64,000 nucleotides of DNA from JADLHS01 sp964561105. GTDB lineage: Bacteria > Verrucomicrobiota > Verrucomicrobiia > Limisphaerales > JADLHS01. The position numbers and the translations under genes were made by a program. The DNA lies in the NCBI GenBank assembly GCA_964561105.1, contig CAZLOH010000030.1, positions 3,931 to 67,930 on the forward strand. The letters run 5' to 3'. Positions 63,870 through 64,000 of the stretch are shown one piece after another; position 1 is the first letter of the stretch, and the number at the start of each line of letters is the position of its first letter. Under the pieces are notes generated by a model. That model worked only from the letters and a program-made list of their open reading frames with translations. It was not told the DNA's origin and did no database searches.

Positions 63870-63884
63870 TTAGAATAGTTCTAA
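63870..63884. promoter_or_regulatory. Fur/PerR-type operator
   Basis: ttagaa-tag-ttctaa is a perfect 15-bp palindrome. Written 7-1-7 (TTAGAAT-A-GTTCTAA), it resembles the Bacillus PerR box TTATAAT-N-ATTATAA. Its place next to the promoter of a Fur-family gene suggests autoregulation. Confidence 0.68.
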
Positions 63885-64000
63885 ATAAGCTTCGTTCCAT
63901 TTCTATCACTTTTGGGAAAATTTCGCGTTCCAAGTTTATGTCACTTGAGGCTCTTTCAAAACATGCGTTGCCGGTGTGACAGTGGGCGTTGGCGGCGGGG
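63885..64000. other. right-edge sequence without a supported gene
   Basis: No gene is supported in the last 116 bp. A short frame at 63939 stops after 13 codons. Confidence 0.4.

Noticed and set aside
63939..63980. Start of a plus-strand gene at the right edge
   Set aside because: The frame closes after 13 codons.

Overview
The window reads as a stretch of a Verrucomicrobiota chromosome, probably subdivision 3 (Limisphaerales/Pedosphaera-like). That placement is an inference from gene content: two DUF1080 proteins, TAT-exported Gfo/Idh/MocA oxidoreductases, a PPi-type phosphofructokinase, a short pseudopilin cluster, and the style of the dispersed palindromic repeats. GC is high (low to mid 60s %) up to about 59.7 kb, then clearly lower to the right end. 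I saw no rRNA, tRNA, CRISPR array, prophage or transposase gene.

Layout. 1-12 kb: the N-terminal end of a DEAD-box helicase, a zinc-ribbon protein, an AsmA-like protein, M42 peptidase back-to-back with glgC, an enolase-superfamily epimerase, surA-like/pdxA, thyA/Sel1 protein, and a glycosidase-glycosyltransferase fusion. 12.5-22.2 kb: a sugar and amino-sugar region with two DUF1080 proteins, two NagB paralogues, NagA, two Gfo/Idh/MocA oxidoreductases, a six-hairpin glycosidase and a class C beta-lactamase-like hydrolase. 22-32 kb: small hypothetical proteins, a GNAT enzyme, an OmpR-type two-component pair, a lipoprotein, an astacin, a glycerophosphodiesterase and a Y-family DNA polymerase, separated by repeat-rich gaps. 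32-38.4 kb: a second two-component pair and a large secreted ankyrin protein; both loci carry the same ~135-bp palindromic repeat upstream. 38.9-46.8 kb: SpmA-SpmB fusion, LarE, the T2SS-type genes gspF-H-I-J-K with touching or overlapping ends, and xerD. 46.8-59.7 kb: glutaredoxin-like protein, glycerate kinase, FIST protein, AmpG-like transporter, glycosidase, ileS, a DeoC-like protein, pfp and mdh. 59.7-64 kb: lower-GC segment with mnmG, sufB and a Fur/PerR regulator that has a palindromic operator.

The most striking signal is a set of short palindromic repeat families that lie in gaps and also, in frame, inside protein-coding genes. The isoleucyl-tRNA synthetase appears to carry three such inserts. 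One histidine kinase carries the same 63-bp repeat twice in its ATP-binding domain. Two secreted proteins have a repeat between the start codon and the hydrophobic core of the signal peptide. The Y-family polymerase has one touching its start. This resembles the Rickettsia palindromic elements and the REP/REPIN elements of other bacteria. A second signal is promoter architecture: about ten genes have a TAnnnT-like -10 box 6-13 nt before the start codon, often with a -35 box 16-18 bp further upstream, which suggests leaderless or nearly leaderless transcripts. All of this comes from reading the sequence; no search or computation was run.
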